This document shows positions 42,995 to 52,898 of a stretch of DNA of 64,000 nt, piece after piece (within the stretch, counting starts at the first letter, position 1; each line of letters begins with the position of its first letter). The notes beneath the pieces are model-generated. The model had not been told where the DNA came from. It saw nothing but the letters and a program-made list of their open reading frames with translations, and did not search any database. Both the position numbers and the translations under genes were made by a program. Source of the DNA: Lutispora saccharofermentans (GTDB taxonomy: Bacteria > Bacillota > Clostridia > Lutisporales > Lutisporaceae); contig NZ_JAJEKE010000003.1 of assembly GCF_024363565.1 (NCBI RefSeq), positions 275,590 through 339,589 of the forward strand, given 5' to 3'.

Positions 42995-44451
42995 ATGTTT
43001 TAATTTTAACTCCCGATACTGACATTGACAGACGGATTGTGCTTCAGGCTAATGCTTTAGTGGAGTTTGGGCATAAGGTTACAATAGTTGGGGTACCTTA
43101 TCAAGGAGATAATTTTTTGTCAGGATATATTTCTGATAATATAAGAGTAAAAAGAATAGATTCAAAAGATATAAATTATGATAATTTGTTGGTCAAGCTA
43201 TATAAGAAATTTCATGCAGATATCAATAGTTTAGCGGTTAAAAGAAACAAAGCATTAAATACATATTATAACAAAAGTGCTATATATATTGATGAGACAA
43301 GCAGTCTTAAACCTATAAAGCATATGAATAATAAAGTTGTTTCATTAAACATTAAGATTATGAATTTTGTTAGCACAAAGACTATTGTATTTATGCAACA
43401 ATTAGTAAATTTCATATACAGAATAGCTTTATTTTTTGTTAGGCTTTTAAAAATTAACTTTTTTCCAAACTTTGATATGGCTTTCTTCAATGCTGGTATC
43501 AAAGAAGATGCTGATATAATAATAGCCAATGATTTGCCATCACTTAAAGCTGCCTCTATAATAGCTCAAGAAAAAGGTATTCCATTAATATACGATGCAC
43601 ATGAGAATTATACAGAACAATGCACTCTTATGAAAAAGTATGCCAAACAGTTAGAAAAAGTTGAAGCGGAGATATTACCTAATGTTAATTTTTGGATTGT
43701 TCCAAATGAACTTTTAGGGAATTGTATGATAGAGAAATATGGGAATAAATATAAAAAGAATATAGACAAGCCTCTGGTTATACAAAATGCTATAGATAGG
43801 TGGAATGAATATGAGACATGCAAAGATAATGATATTTTAAGAAAGAAATTGGGTATTGGTGAGAATAAAAAAATTCTTTTGTTTCAAGGTGGCTTTTTAG
43901 CAAAAAGAAACCTTGAAAATTTAGTTAAGAGTATGAAGTATGTAATGAACACTGACGTAGTACTTGTGATGTTAGGCTTTGGAAGTTTTGGAGAAGTTTT
44001 AAAAAATATAGCAAGAAGGAGTAAGCTTGATAAAAAAGTTATATTCATGGATGCTGTACCTCAGCAGGAATTATTAAGATATACATGTTCGGCAGATGCA
44101 GGTATTATTCCATATCCTGCAGTAGATAAAAATACATATTATTGCTCACCAAATAAGTTATATGAGTATATCCAAGCGAGATTGCCAATATTGGCTAATG
44201 ATTTACCTTTCATAAAAAAGGTACTGGAAGATAATGAAATAGGGAAGGTAGAAGATTTTTCTAATCCTCGAAACATAGCAAGGGCTATAGACTCAATCTT
44301 TAGTGATGAAATAGATTTGAAGAAGTATAGATATAACTTAAATAAATTATCGGATTTAGTTTGTTGGGAAGCTGAAAAACAGAAACTTATAGATGAATAC
44401 TGCAAATACATAAAAGATTTCAATCAATTTGAAAAAGTATCTACAATGTAA
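42991..44451 (+). CDS. Glycosyltransferase family 4-like protein
   Basis: 486 residues; the start overlaps the methyltransferase stop as ATGA. The N-terminal domain begins MNVLILTPDTDIDRRIVLQA. After an insert of about 70 residues it continues ADIIIANDLPSLKAASIIAQ and PLIYDAHENYTEQC. The C-terminal domain has LLFQGGFLAKRNLENLVKSM and SPNKLYEYIQARLPILAND, the GT-B donor-site pattern. It is clearly paralogous to the enzyme at 52899-54113 (both start with a T-x-D-x-x-I-D-R-R-I motif). Sugar specificity unknown; it acts at the cytoplasmic membrane face on the lipid-linked chain. Confidence 0.87.
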   Translation: MNVLILTPDTDIDRRIVLQANALVEFGHKVTIVGVPYQGDNFLSGYISDNIRVKRIDSKDINYDNLLVKLYKKFHADINSLAVKRNKALNTYYNKSAIYIDETSSLKPIKHMNNKVVSLNIKIMNFVSTKTIVFMQQLVNFIYRIALFFVRLLKINFFPNFDMAFFNAGIKEDADIIIANDLPSLKAASIIAQEKGIPLIYDAHENYTEQCTLMKKYAKQLEKVEAEILPNVNFWIVPNELLGNCMIEKYGNKYKKNIDKPLVIQNAIDRWNEYETCKDNDILRKKLGIGENKKILLFQGGFLAKRNLENLVKSMKYVMNTDVVLVMLGFGSFGEVLKNIARRSKLDKKVIFMDAVPQQELLRYTCSADAGIIPYPAVDKNTYYCSPNKLYEYIQARLPILANDLPFIKKVLEDNEIGKVEDFSNPRNIARAIDSIFSDEIDLKKYRYNLNKLSDLVCWEAEKQKLIDEYCKYIKDFNQFEKVSTM

Positions 44452-44483
44452 TATACATAAATATAGTTATGAGGGATGTTAAT

Positions 44484-47400
44484 ATGTTTGGTTTTTATAA
44501 TATAAGAAATAATAAAATTAGAAAGTATGAAATTGCATTTATTTTGATTTCAGTAATACTTATATCCATTACGCTTGCAGCTTGTTCCGATGCAAATAGT
44601 GTAATTAAGGGGGGGATTGTAAAAGACGACATAGCTATGAATCAAACAGATGTTAATAATGCTGAGCATTCAGTTGATAAAAACGGAGTTCCTATATTAA
44701 AAATAAAGGGAGTAGGAGAAGTAAGACATCCTGGATGGGTAGGCATGTATGCATTACAATACTCGGGTAATGAATCTTTTTATGATAAAGAAGTTGATAA
44801 GGACTTAACTAAGTTTCAAGCATGCATAAAGTGGTTAGAGGAGAATTTAGAAAAGAATTCGAATGGTGATTATGTATGGCTATACAAATTTGACAGCACA
44901 TATAACGATGTGAATATCAAAGCACCTTGGTATAGTGCTTTTGCACAGGCAGTGGGGATTGAAGCTCTTGTGGCAGCTTATGATACTGATAAAGATATAA
45001 GGCATTTAGAGATAGCTGAGAAAGCATCAAAAGTTTTATATAGAGACATTAATGACGGTGGATTGCTATTTCAGAAAGGTAACGATATATGGTTCGAGGA
45101 GATACCAGTTCCTGCTGAAAATCCTACTCATGTGTTAAATGGACATATGCGAGCTGTAATAGCACTTAAGAAATTGGCTATTGCCAGCAATAATAAGATC
45201 ATTGACGAGTGGGCATCTAAAGGAGCTGAAACTTTAAATAGATGGCTGCCTAAATATGATAACGGATATTGGTTAAGGTATGACCTTAACCCTAAGAAGA
45301 ATGAGCTTCTTTTTAGATTTACAAATCCATATGGATACAAGCTTGCAGATATTCCGATAGATAAAATTACTCATAGAGATCCAATAAGCGGCAAGGAAGC
45401 CATACTAGATGTAGGAAATAGTGACCCAGAAGGAGAACTCAGAATAGCAGGTAATGATTGGGGACAGATAGAAGAAATAGATGGAAGGACGGTAAGAAGG
45501 TTAAAACCTGTAGTTCCTGTATCGGTTGCTGAAGGAAATGATGGAGAAATGCATTCGCCATATACTTACTTTTATTTAAAGTTGCCTATGGAGTGGACTG
45601 ATAACCTAAGAGAAGACTGGCTTGAGCTGACGATAGAGTATAAAGATGAAATACAAGGTAATCTTTCAGTTCAAATGCGTTCAATTTGCGAAGGAACTGC
45701 ATTTAGAGATTTACGGGATGGAGATTTACTATTGACAGGTTCCGGTAAGTGGAGACAATGGAAAATTCCAATAAGACCATCTGATTTGGGATTTTGGACT
45801 GGAAGTTTTTATTCTGATAAGCATGTTTTATATTTAAAGGAATTAACGAAGTACTATGATGAACTTAGTGCGTGGTATAATATATCTACTGCTTATTTTA
45901 ATATGAATTCTATAGATTTAACAAAGATAAAGTATGTTAAAAATAATGTTCAAGAAGTCCTAAAACAGACACCGTCCATACCTTTATTTTCACTTGATAA
46001 AGAAGGTGCTGTTCGTCAGCATTTAGCAGGTAAAAGAACAAAATTTATTAATGGTATGTGGGATGGGAAAAGTGAATGCGGAGAGCCAGGATATTCTCCA
46101 TACACTATAGCTATTCAAGCAATTGAAGGATCTAAATATTTTTCAGACAACTTTTTTATGGATAAAAGCTTACTTAACAATTTTAGTCAAAATTATAGGA
46201 GAGAGTATAATTGGATAACTAATGAAAATGTTAATACCATAAGTAATGAATCAGCGTATAATTGGCTTAATAAAAATAAAGTGATAATAAAGGATGGATA
46301 TACATGGAGGTTTTCCTTTGAAAATGCGTATAATGACGTGTATCAGAAGCCTGGATGGCAATCCGCATTTTCTCAAAAATATATAATAGATGCATATATG
46401 AAAATTAATGATAAGGAAACTGTAAAGAAAGCTGCATATGCTTATAAATACCCAACGTCAGTTGGAGGAATATCCTCACTTGATAAGAATAATAATATAT
46501 GGTTTGAAGAAGTGCCTAACAACACTCATATTTTGAATGCTCATTTGACAAGTCTTGTAACTTTAAACAATGTGTATGAGTATTTAAATGATAGTATTAT
46601 AGGAGATGTTTATGAAGACGGCTTGAAAAGCTTAAAAAAATACCTTTATACTTATGATACCGGATATTGGTCAAAGTATGATCATAATCCTAAAAAGGAG
46701 ATATTGTTTCAGATAGATTGGATTTCGGGAGAAAAATCTCCCGCTATTGACACCATAGAATTATTAAACCCACAAACGAATACTGCTACTAGGGTTGATG
46801 TTGGATCTTCAAATGATTTTGCTGGATATCCGAGAATATCAGGTAGTGAATGGTCTTCAGTAGAGAATGTTGATGGTAAGACTGCACGAAGGTTTATTAA
46901 TGGATACAAGGTTAATAAAGAGCCAATAAAGAACGCTACAAGACATAATGTATATTTTTTTGGAGTTTTACCAGAGCAGAAGTTTGATGATTATTTTGAT
47001 GTACCAAGTCATAAATTATTGATAAATTATAAGGATGATGTTAAGGGAACATTTTCTATAAAGGCTCAATCAATTTCTGAGGGTAATAATCTAGAATTTA
47101 TTCCACTTAGAAATGCAATTGTTGAATGTGTAGGAGACGGGAAATGGAAAACCGCTGCAATAACTATTAGACCTCAAGATTTAGGCTGGTATATGGGTTC
47201 AGATTATCAAAAATTTCATGTTGATCAACTTAAATTGATTGCTGATATAACTAAGGATTGGTACTTTGAACAATATACTGAAAAATGGGAGTATTATTTA
47301 TCACAATATAAAAATAAGAAGCCTGTAATTGAAGAAAGCGATTCACTTAAATTAATAGATATTTCCAGCCAAGTAAAAGTAATTAATAGCTCTCCAATGT

Positions 47401-47759
47401 ATGATGGGTTTGAAATCGAAAACTCACTTGATGGGAATCCTAATGATGATTATACTGCAGGAATTGAAGGGATTCTCCCGCAATTTTTCATATTAGAGAT
47501 ATCAAATAAAAAGGAAATTAAAGAGATCGAGTTAATATGGGAAAGTGAATCAAACTATGGTGTTAGCTATACAATTGAAATCACAGAAAAAGATGATAAA
47601 GTTAAATATAAAGAAGATATAGTTAATCAAAATGGCCAATACCAGAAAATTATTCTGCCCAATAATATTAGTGGTGAGAAAATTAAATTTATAATTAATA
47701 AAACTAATGGGCAGAACAGAATATTACTAAGGCAAATAAAAATTAATGTACTGCTATAA
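44484..47759 (+). CDS. Lipoprotein with two glucuronyl C5-epimerase-like domains and discoidin-like tail
   Basis: 1091 residues; ATG 44484 follows GAGGGAT (an earlier ATG at 44469 overlaps it). A lipobox ISITLAAC near residue 36 predicts a lipoprotein on the outer membrane face. Two tandem copies of a D-glucuronyl C5-epimerase C-terminal-like alpha/alpha fold follow. The first has APWYSAFAQAVGIEALVAAY, IWFEEIPVPAENPTHVLNGH and RWLPKYDNGYWLRYDLNP. The second has GWQSAFSQKYIIDAYMK, IWFEEVPNNTHILNAHLTSL and KYLYTYDTGYWSKYDHNPKK. Each copy carries an inserted beta module with YKDE/YKDD and GKWRQWKI/GKWKTAAI. The last 130 residues resemble an F5/8 (discoidin) domain. Known family members invert C5 of uronic acids in polymers; action on this locus's uronic-acid glycan is inferred. 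Confidence 0.83.
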   Translation: MFGFYNIRNNKIRKYEIAFILISVILISITLAACSDANSVIKGGIVKDDIAMNQTDVNNAEHSVDKNGVPILKIKGVGEVRHPGWVGMYALQYSGNESFYDKEVDKDLTKFQACIKWLEENLEKNSNGDYVWLYKFDSTYNDVNIKAPWYSAFAQAVGIEALVAAYDTDKDIRHLEIAEKASKVLYRDINDGGLLFQKGNDIWFEEIPVPAENPTHVLNGHMRAVIALKKLAIASNNKIIDEWASKGAETLNRWLPKYDNGYWLRYDLNPKKNELLFRFTNPYGYKLADIPIDKITHRDPISGKEAILDVGNSDPEGELRIAGNDWGQIEEIDGRTVRRLKPVVPVSVAEGNDGEMHSPYTYFYLKLPMEWTDNLREDWLELTIEYKDEIQGNLSVQMRSICEGTAFRDLRDGDLLLTGSGKWRQWKIPIRPSDLGFWTGSFYSDKHVLYLKELTKYYDELSAWYNISTAYFNMNSIDLTKIKYVKNNVQEVLKQTPSIPLFSLDKEGAVRQHLAGKRTKFINGMWDGKSECGEPGYSPYTIAIQAIEGSKYFSDNFFMDKSLLNNFSQNYRREYNWITNENVNTISNESAYNWLNKNKVIIKDGYTWRFSFENAYNDVYQKPGWQSAFSQKYIIDAYMKINDKETVKKAAYAYKYPTSVGGISSLDKNNNIWFEEVPNNTHILNAHLTSLVTLNNVYEYLNDSIIGDVYEDGLKSLKKYLYTYDTGYWSKYDHNPKKEILFQIDWISGEKSPAIDTIELLNPQTNTATRVDVGSSNDFAGYPRISGSEWSSVENVDGKTARRFINGYKVNKEPIKNATRHNVYFFGVLPEQKFDDYFDVPSHKLLINYKDDVKGTFSIKAQSISEGNNLEFIPLRNAIVECVGDGKWKTAAITIRPQDLGWYMGSDYQKFHVDQLKLIADITKDWYFEQYTEKWEYYLSQYKNKKPVIEESDSLKLIDISSQVKVINSSPMYDGFEIENSLDGNPNDDYTAGIEGILPQFFILEISNKKEIKEIELIWESESNYGVSYTIEITEKDDKVKYKEDIVNQNGQYQKIILPNNISGEKIKFIINKTNGQNRILLRQIKINVLL

Positions 47760-47788
47760 GAGATGGTATTTTATAAGGAGGGAAAACT

Positions 47789-50700
47789 TTGAAATTGAGA
47801 AGGACATGCTTATTTTTACTAATATTACTTTTGTCATTTTTCATTATATCAACCCAAATATATTCTGATATAGATTATAGAGAAAAGGATACAGATAGTA
47901 TTATTGACAGATTAATATATATTTTAGAAGAGGATATTTTTAATAGACTTCAAGAATATTCAGCAGAACCATTGTTTTCGGACATGACAATAAGGGATGT
48001 AATAGACGGTAAAAAAGGCAATTGCAGTCATACTGCTCTATGGTTTGCATATTATCTTGATCAAAATAATATTCCATTCAGAGTTTTAGATGTTAAGTCA
48101 ACTTTTGGTAATGGACTTGCTCTTAATCATGCTATGGTAGAAGTTAAGGTGGGTGATAGATGGTTACTGGCTGATCCTTTAAATGGGTGGGTATATAATA
48201 AATCTATAAGTGATTTAAATCATTCTTTTGAAAATCCGATTAATGATACGTTTTCAGGGCGTAAAGGGCACGAAGTATATAAAAGTGACATGTTTTTTAA
48301 AAACATATATTATGTTGAAGCATACGAGGATTTAGCATACACTGGACTATTTAAGGCTAAAAAAAGCAGTTGGAGATATGATTTGATAAATAAGTATAAT
48401 ATAAATGAAGATATATTTAACCCGAATGCCTTCTGCTATAATTCAGAGGGAGGGCTATTCTTGGTTGACCTCTCTACAGGGATTTCAAAACTTACTGAGG
48501 GAATATTAACTAATTTAAAGATGAATCAGAATGTAAGCTTTAGACTTCCTGCGGCTATTGTTGAATGCAAGAATAAATTATATGTAGCTGATTATAGAAA
48601 TAATAGGATAGTCATCCTTGATTCAAAAAACTATAGTTATCTAGGTGAGTTCACAAATACTCTAATGAGTGACCCGGAAGGTATATCTTGTGATAATGCA
48701 GGGAATATTTATGTTGCATCTTATGGTAATGGGTATATTTTGAAGTTTAATAGTACTGGAGAATTAGTTAAATCATGGAATAATTCTTTTAAGGATAAAT
48801 TAGTTCGCCCTCACGGTTTATTTATTAATAATGATGAGGTATATGTAACCGAATTATATGGAGTTCCGTCTGTAATAGTGTATGATTTAAATGGTAATTA
48901 TCTTAGAAGTTTTGGATATAGCATTGAAAAAGAAGACAACTTAAAATACCCAACTACTGTTTGGGTTTCAGGTGGTAGAGTTTACGTAGCTGACGCAGTA
49001 GCTCACCAGATAAAGATATTTGACAAAGAAGGCGGTTTTAAAAAGAGTATCGGAGAGTTTGGAATAGGAAAAGGTCAGTTCTATTACCCTTATGCCGTGG
49101 CAGTGGATACTGATGGAACTATTGTCGTTGGAGATACACATAATCATAGAATACAAAGATTTCATGCTGATGGAGACTATATGTATTCAATTGTTAGAGC
49201 TGGCGAAGAACTGGCATTGGATGAGCAAGAACATGACATAGTTAATGAGATTTCTGGGATCAAAACAAAAGAACTAAAATTGAGTGTAGATGATTTGGAA
49301 ATAGATGATGAATCTAATCTATATATGCTAAAAAGTAATAGCGGAGTGGTTGATAAATATAATGTACGGCAAAATAAATTAAGTCAAGTGGTTAAAGATT
49401 TAATATACCCTTGGAGCTTCAAATTAAAGAATAATCAAATAGTTGTATTGGATGAGCCTGGGAGCTTGAATTATTATAATAAAAGCGGATTAATGGATTT
49501 ATATATGGGATTAACTACACATCAGTTTGATCCCACAAATCCAATCAACACATTTACTTATAGACTTCAAGATTTTGATATTAGTGAGGATAAAATTGCC
49601 ATGGCCAATACTTTGCCGGGGAATGTAGTTATAACATCACCATATGGTGATGTACAAAAGTTAATAAAATTATCTGGTGAGACAAGTATGCGTTCTATGC
49701 CGACAAGTATTGTTTTTACAAATGACGACAATCTAGTAATATGTGATATGTTTAATAACTCTGTATTTAAGGTAAATCTACAGACTAATACAGCTCATAA
49801 TATCATATCCCCCATTGGGTTCTATAAACCGTATGATATTTCTTATAGCAAGGATGGTGAATTCTTAGTTGTAAGCGAGCCTGAAAAAGATAGGTTACAA
49901 ATATTTGATTCCAATTATAGATATATTGGATGTTTGACCAACAAGATGTACAAAAATATCATTAAGCCAAAGCGTTTAGAAATTGATAAATTAGGAAATT
50001 TATATGTATGTACACCAAGTTCAGTTGTAATAATAGAGAACCTTTGCGCCATTATTAATAAGCAAGGCATGTTGACTAATAATGTGCAGTTGGAAGAGAA
50101 AATGATAACTATAGAATCAATTAATACTTATAAAGGTACAAAATCATTTTTTTTAGAGATGTATAGAGGGACAAGTGACAAAGCTAAAACCTATTGGGAT
50201 TATTATAAAGATCAAAATAGTATAGTAAAATATGATTTCAATTTTTCTTTCGTTAATTTTCAAGTGCCTGTACCTCCGGGATATGGGGCGCACATTTGGG
50301 TAACTGGTGTAGGGCACAAAGCTTTACTATCATATTATAAATGGCAAGAAACTGGAGATGAAAATGAAAAACAGGATTTCATGAACCATGCTAAGTGGTT
50401 GTACGATAATGCGATTGTCAAAGAAGATAAAGCATATTGGCTAAACAATATAGAAATTAACAGGCAAGATGCAACAAAGCCTTTTATTTCAAGCACTTCA
50501 CAAGCCAGTTCTGCAGCAGTACTAATAAAAGCTGCAAGATATGTTAATAAAGAAATGTCATCAAATTACATGGATATAGCTATGAAATCACTTAATGTGA
50601 TAGGAAATATGAAAGAAGATGGCGGAACATTAAAGATATTAGATAATGGAAATAGATTTTATACTGAATACAATGTGGGAGAGAATATTTTATGTGATAT

Positions 50701-50947
50701 CCAACCATTTATTTGGTCTTTAGTTTTTCTTTCTGAATGTGAAGAATATGGGCAAGATTTATATGAAAACGGAATTAAAACATTTAACTATATATATGAA
50801 AATCCAATAAAAGTTATCGGTAAGAACAAGTATTGGGGTGAGATGCTAGATAAAGACAGTATCACTATTTCAATAATTACAAGTAAGTTTATTGATAGAT
50901 TTAATAGCATAGTCAATATAAAAAGAGTTAATGAGCAATTTAAGTAA
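47789..50947 (+). CDS. Exported transglutaminase-like, NHL-repeat protein with epimerase-like C-terminus
   Basis: 1052 residues from TTG 47789 after AAGGAGGGA. An N-terminal signal or anchor (CLFLLILLLSFFIISTQIYS) precedes a transglutaminase-like fold with Cys in GKKGNCSHTALWFAY, His in LALNHAMVEVKVG and Asp in RWLLADPLNGW. Next come NHL-type propeller blades (GISCDNAGNIYVASYGNGYI; YAVAVDTDGTIVVGDTHNHR) across about residues 190-760. The C-terminal 240 residues (SQASSAAVLIKAARYVNKEM; MKEDGGTLKILDNGNRFYTE) align by eye with the alpha/alpha fold of the lipoprotein just upstream. Role unknown. The combination suggests an extracellular enzyme or scaffold acting on the same polymer. Confidence 0.78.
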   Translation: MKLRRTCLFLLILLLSFFIISTQIYSDIDYREKDTDSIIDRLIYILEEDIFNRLQEYSAEPLFSDMTIRDVIDGKKGNCSHTALWFAYYLDQNNIPFRVLDVKSTFGNGLALNHAMVEVKVGDRWLLADPLNGWVYNKSISDLNHSFENPINDTFSGRKGHEVYKSDMFFKNIYYVEAYEDLAYTGLFKAKKSSWRYDLINKYNINEDIFNPNAFCYNSEGGLFLVDLSTGISKLTEGILTNLKMNQNVSFRLPAAIVECKNKLYVADYRNNRIVILDSKNYSYLGEFTNTLMSDPEGISCDNAGNIYVASYGNGYILKFNSTGELVKSWNNSFKDKLVRPHGLFINNDEVYVTELYGVPSVIVYDLNGNYLRSFGYSIEKEDNLKYPTTVWVSGGRVYVADAVAHQIKIFDKEGGFKKSIGEFGIGKGQFYYPYAVAVDTDGTIVVGDTHNHRIQRFHADGDYMYSIVRAGEELALDEQEHDIVNEISGIKTKELKLSVDDLEIDDESNLYMLKSNSGVVDKYNVRQNKLSQVVKDLIYPWSFKLKNNQIVVLDEPGSLNYYNKSGLMDLYMGLTTHQFDPTNPINTFTYRLQDFDISEDKIAMANTLPGNVVITSPYGDVQKLIKLSGETSMRSMPTSIVFTNDDNLVICDMFNNSVFKVNLQTNTAHNIISPIGFYKPYDISYSKDGEFLVVSEPEKDRLQIFDSNYRYIGCLTNKMYKNIIKPKRLEIDKLGNLYVCTPSSVVIIENLCAIINKQGMLTNNVQLEEKMITIESINTYKGTKSFFLEMYRGTSDKAKTYWDYYKDQNSIVKYDFNFSFVNFQVPVPPGYGAHIWVTGVGHKALLSYYKWQETGDENEKQDFMNHAKWLYDNAIVKEDKAYWLNNIEINRQDATKPFISSTSQASSAAVLIKAARYVNKEMSSNYMDIAMKSLNVIGNMKEDGGTLKILDNGNRFYTEYNVGENILCDIQPFIWSLVFLSECEEYGQDLYENGIKTFNYIYENPIKVIGKNKYWGEMLDKDSITISIITSKFIDRFNSIVNIKRVNEQFK

Positions 50948-51004
50948 AGATAGCATTTAGGTCAAAAAATAAATTAGTTTTCAGCGTTTTTAGGAGGGGT
51001 TATT

Positions 51005-52885
51005 ATGTGCGGAATAGCAGGACTGATTAACAAAAATATAAATATTGAAAAATTAACTTTAGATAAAATGCTCCTCTCCATAGCCCATCGTGGCCCAGAT
51101 GGTGAAGGATATCATATAGATGGCAATGTAGGTCTTGCTCATAAAAGACTTAGCATTATAGACCCTCAAGGGGGACATCAGCCTATGTGCAATGAGGATG
51201 GGACAGTATGGATTACCTTCAATGGAGCAGTATATAATTACCTTGAGCTGAGGCAGGAGCTTTTGCAAAGAGGGCACAAGATAAAGACATACTCTGATAC
51301 GGAAGTAATTATACATGCTTATGAGGAATATGGTGAAAAGTGTGTAGATAAGTTTAACGGTATGTTTGCCTTTGTTATATGGGATAGGCGAAAAAGAGAA
51401 ATATTTGCTGCAAGAGATAGATTTGGAGTAAAGCCTTTTTATTATTATACTGATTCGGACAAGTTTATATTTGCTTCTGAGATAAAGGCAATATTGGCTA
51501 CAGGCCTTGTAGATAAAGAAGTAAATTATGACGGGATTAAAGACTATATCGTATTTCAATTTACCTTGGGAGAGAAGACCCTTTTTAAAGGTATAAAGAA
51601 GTTAAATCCGGGACATTGGCTCAAATTAGATTTAAATCAGGGAATGAAAGTCACAATTCAACAGTATTGGGATCTTAAGTTTAATTATGATACATATCAT
51701 ACAGAGGATTACTTTGTGGACAATCTTATGTTCCTTTTGAGCGACGCCACAAAGATCAGATTAAGAAGTGATGTGCCCCTTGGCAGCCATCTGAGCGGCG
51801 GGCTTGATTCCAGTACTATCGTTTGTATTGCCTCAAGCCTTCTAGAAGGTGGACTAAAAACTTTTACAGGTGCTTTTAACGAAGGCAGGGAGTATAATGA
51901 GACTGAATATGCCAAGATCGTATCTAAGTTTGCTAATACAGAGTATCATGAGATAATTCCTAATGCAGATGATTTTAAAAATGTGCTCTCTGATATTATA
52001 TATTACTTGGATGAACCAGGTGCAGGCCCTGGGGTATTCCCTCAGTATTTTGTTTCGAAACTTGCAAGTCAGCATGTTAAGGTTGTTTTAGGTGGTCAGG
52101 GCGGTGACGAAATATTCATGGGATATGCCAGATATCTGGTGGCTTACCTGGAGGAATGCATCAGGGGTGCTATATGGGAGACTGCTGATAAGGATAAATA
52201 CGCTGTTGACCTGAATTCTATAGTGCCGAATTTACCCCTTCTTCATTCATATAAACCTATGCTGCAGTATTTCTGGAAGGACGGTTTATTTGGTTCTCAG
52301 GCTGAGCGTTACTATAGGCTGGTAGATAGAAGCGCAGGAATGAAGGATATATTTAATCAGGAAGTATTGAGTAGCTATAGCTATTCACCTTATGAAGAGT
52401 TTAAGTCTATATTTGATAAAGAAGATGTACATTCATATATTAACAGAATGACATATTTTGATATGAAGGGTTCCTTGCCGGCAATGCTAAATGTTGAGGA
52501 TAGGACAAGCATGGCAGTCGGCTTAGAATCAAGATTACCCTTACTTGATTATAGAATTGCAGAGCTTTTGGCAACAATACCGCCGGTTATAAAGTTTAAA
52601 GGCGGAAAGAGCAAGGCTCTGTTTAAGGAGTCAATTAAGAACATAATACCTTCTGAGGTTTTAAATCGTAAGGACAAGATGGGTTTCCCAGTACCTTTGG
52701 TTGAATGGTATCAAGATTCATTGAAGGATTATGTAGAAGATATTCTTCTTAGTGATAGGACTAAAAGCAGAGGCTTATTTAATACAGAGAAAATTGAAGG
52801 TTTGGTAAGAAGAGAAGGCAAGTTTAGCCGTGTAACATGGGGGCTTTTATGCCTTGAGCTTTGGTTTAGAACATTTATTGACTAG
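51005..52885 (+). CDS. asnB: Asparagine synthase-type amidotransferase (first of two)
   Basis: 626 residues, ATG after AGGAGGGG. The N-terminal glutaminase begins MCGIAGLINKN with Cys2 as nucleophile, then IAHRGPDGEG and FNGAVYNYLELR. The synthase domain has DVPLGSHLSGGLDSSTIVCI, the ATP pyrophosphatase SGGLDSS motif. The family makes asparagine, but copies in O-antigen loci (WbpS type) amidate uronic-acid carboxyl groups with glutamine nitrogen. With a full uronic-acid route in the locus, that role is preferred here. A second copy lies 1.2 kb downstream, and a glycosyltransferase gene sits between them. Confidence 0.9.
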   Translation: MCGIAGLINKNINIEKLTLDKMLLSIAHRGPDGEGYHIDGNVGLAHKRLSIIDPQGGHQPMCNEDGTVWITFNGAVYNYLELRQELLQRGHKIKTYSDTEVIIHAYEEYGEKCVDKFNGMFAFVIWDRRKREIFAARDRFGVKPFYYYTDSDKFIFASEIKAILATGLVDKEVNYDGIKDYIVFQFTLGEKTLFKGIKKLNPGHWLKLDLNQGMKVTIQQYWDLKFNYDTYHTEDYFVDNLMFLLSDATKIRLRSDVPLGSHLSGGLDSSTIVCIASSLLEGGLKTFTGAFNEGREYNETEYAKIVSKFANTEYHEIIPNADDFKNVLSDIIYYLDEPGAGPGVFPQYFVSKLASQHVKVVLGGQGGDEIFMGYARYLVAYLEECIRGAIWETADKDKYAVDLNSIVPNLPLLHSYKPMLQYFWKDGLFGSQAERYYRLVDRSAGMKDIFNQEVLSSYSYSPYEEFKSIFDKEDVHSYINRMTYFDMKGSLPAMLNVEDRTSMAVGLESRLPLLDYRIAELLATIPPVIKFKGGKSKALFKESIKNIIPSEVLNRKDKMGFPVPLVEWYQDSLKDYVEDILLSDRTKSRGLFNTEKIEGLVRREGKFSRVTWGLLCLELWFRTFID

Positions 52886-52898
52886 TATGGAGATAAAA

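Noticed and set aside
51005..52885. Housekeeping asparagine synthetase
   Set aside because: Not excluded by sequence, but its place inside a uronic-acid glycan locus with a second copy nearby favours sugar amidation.
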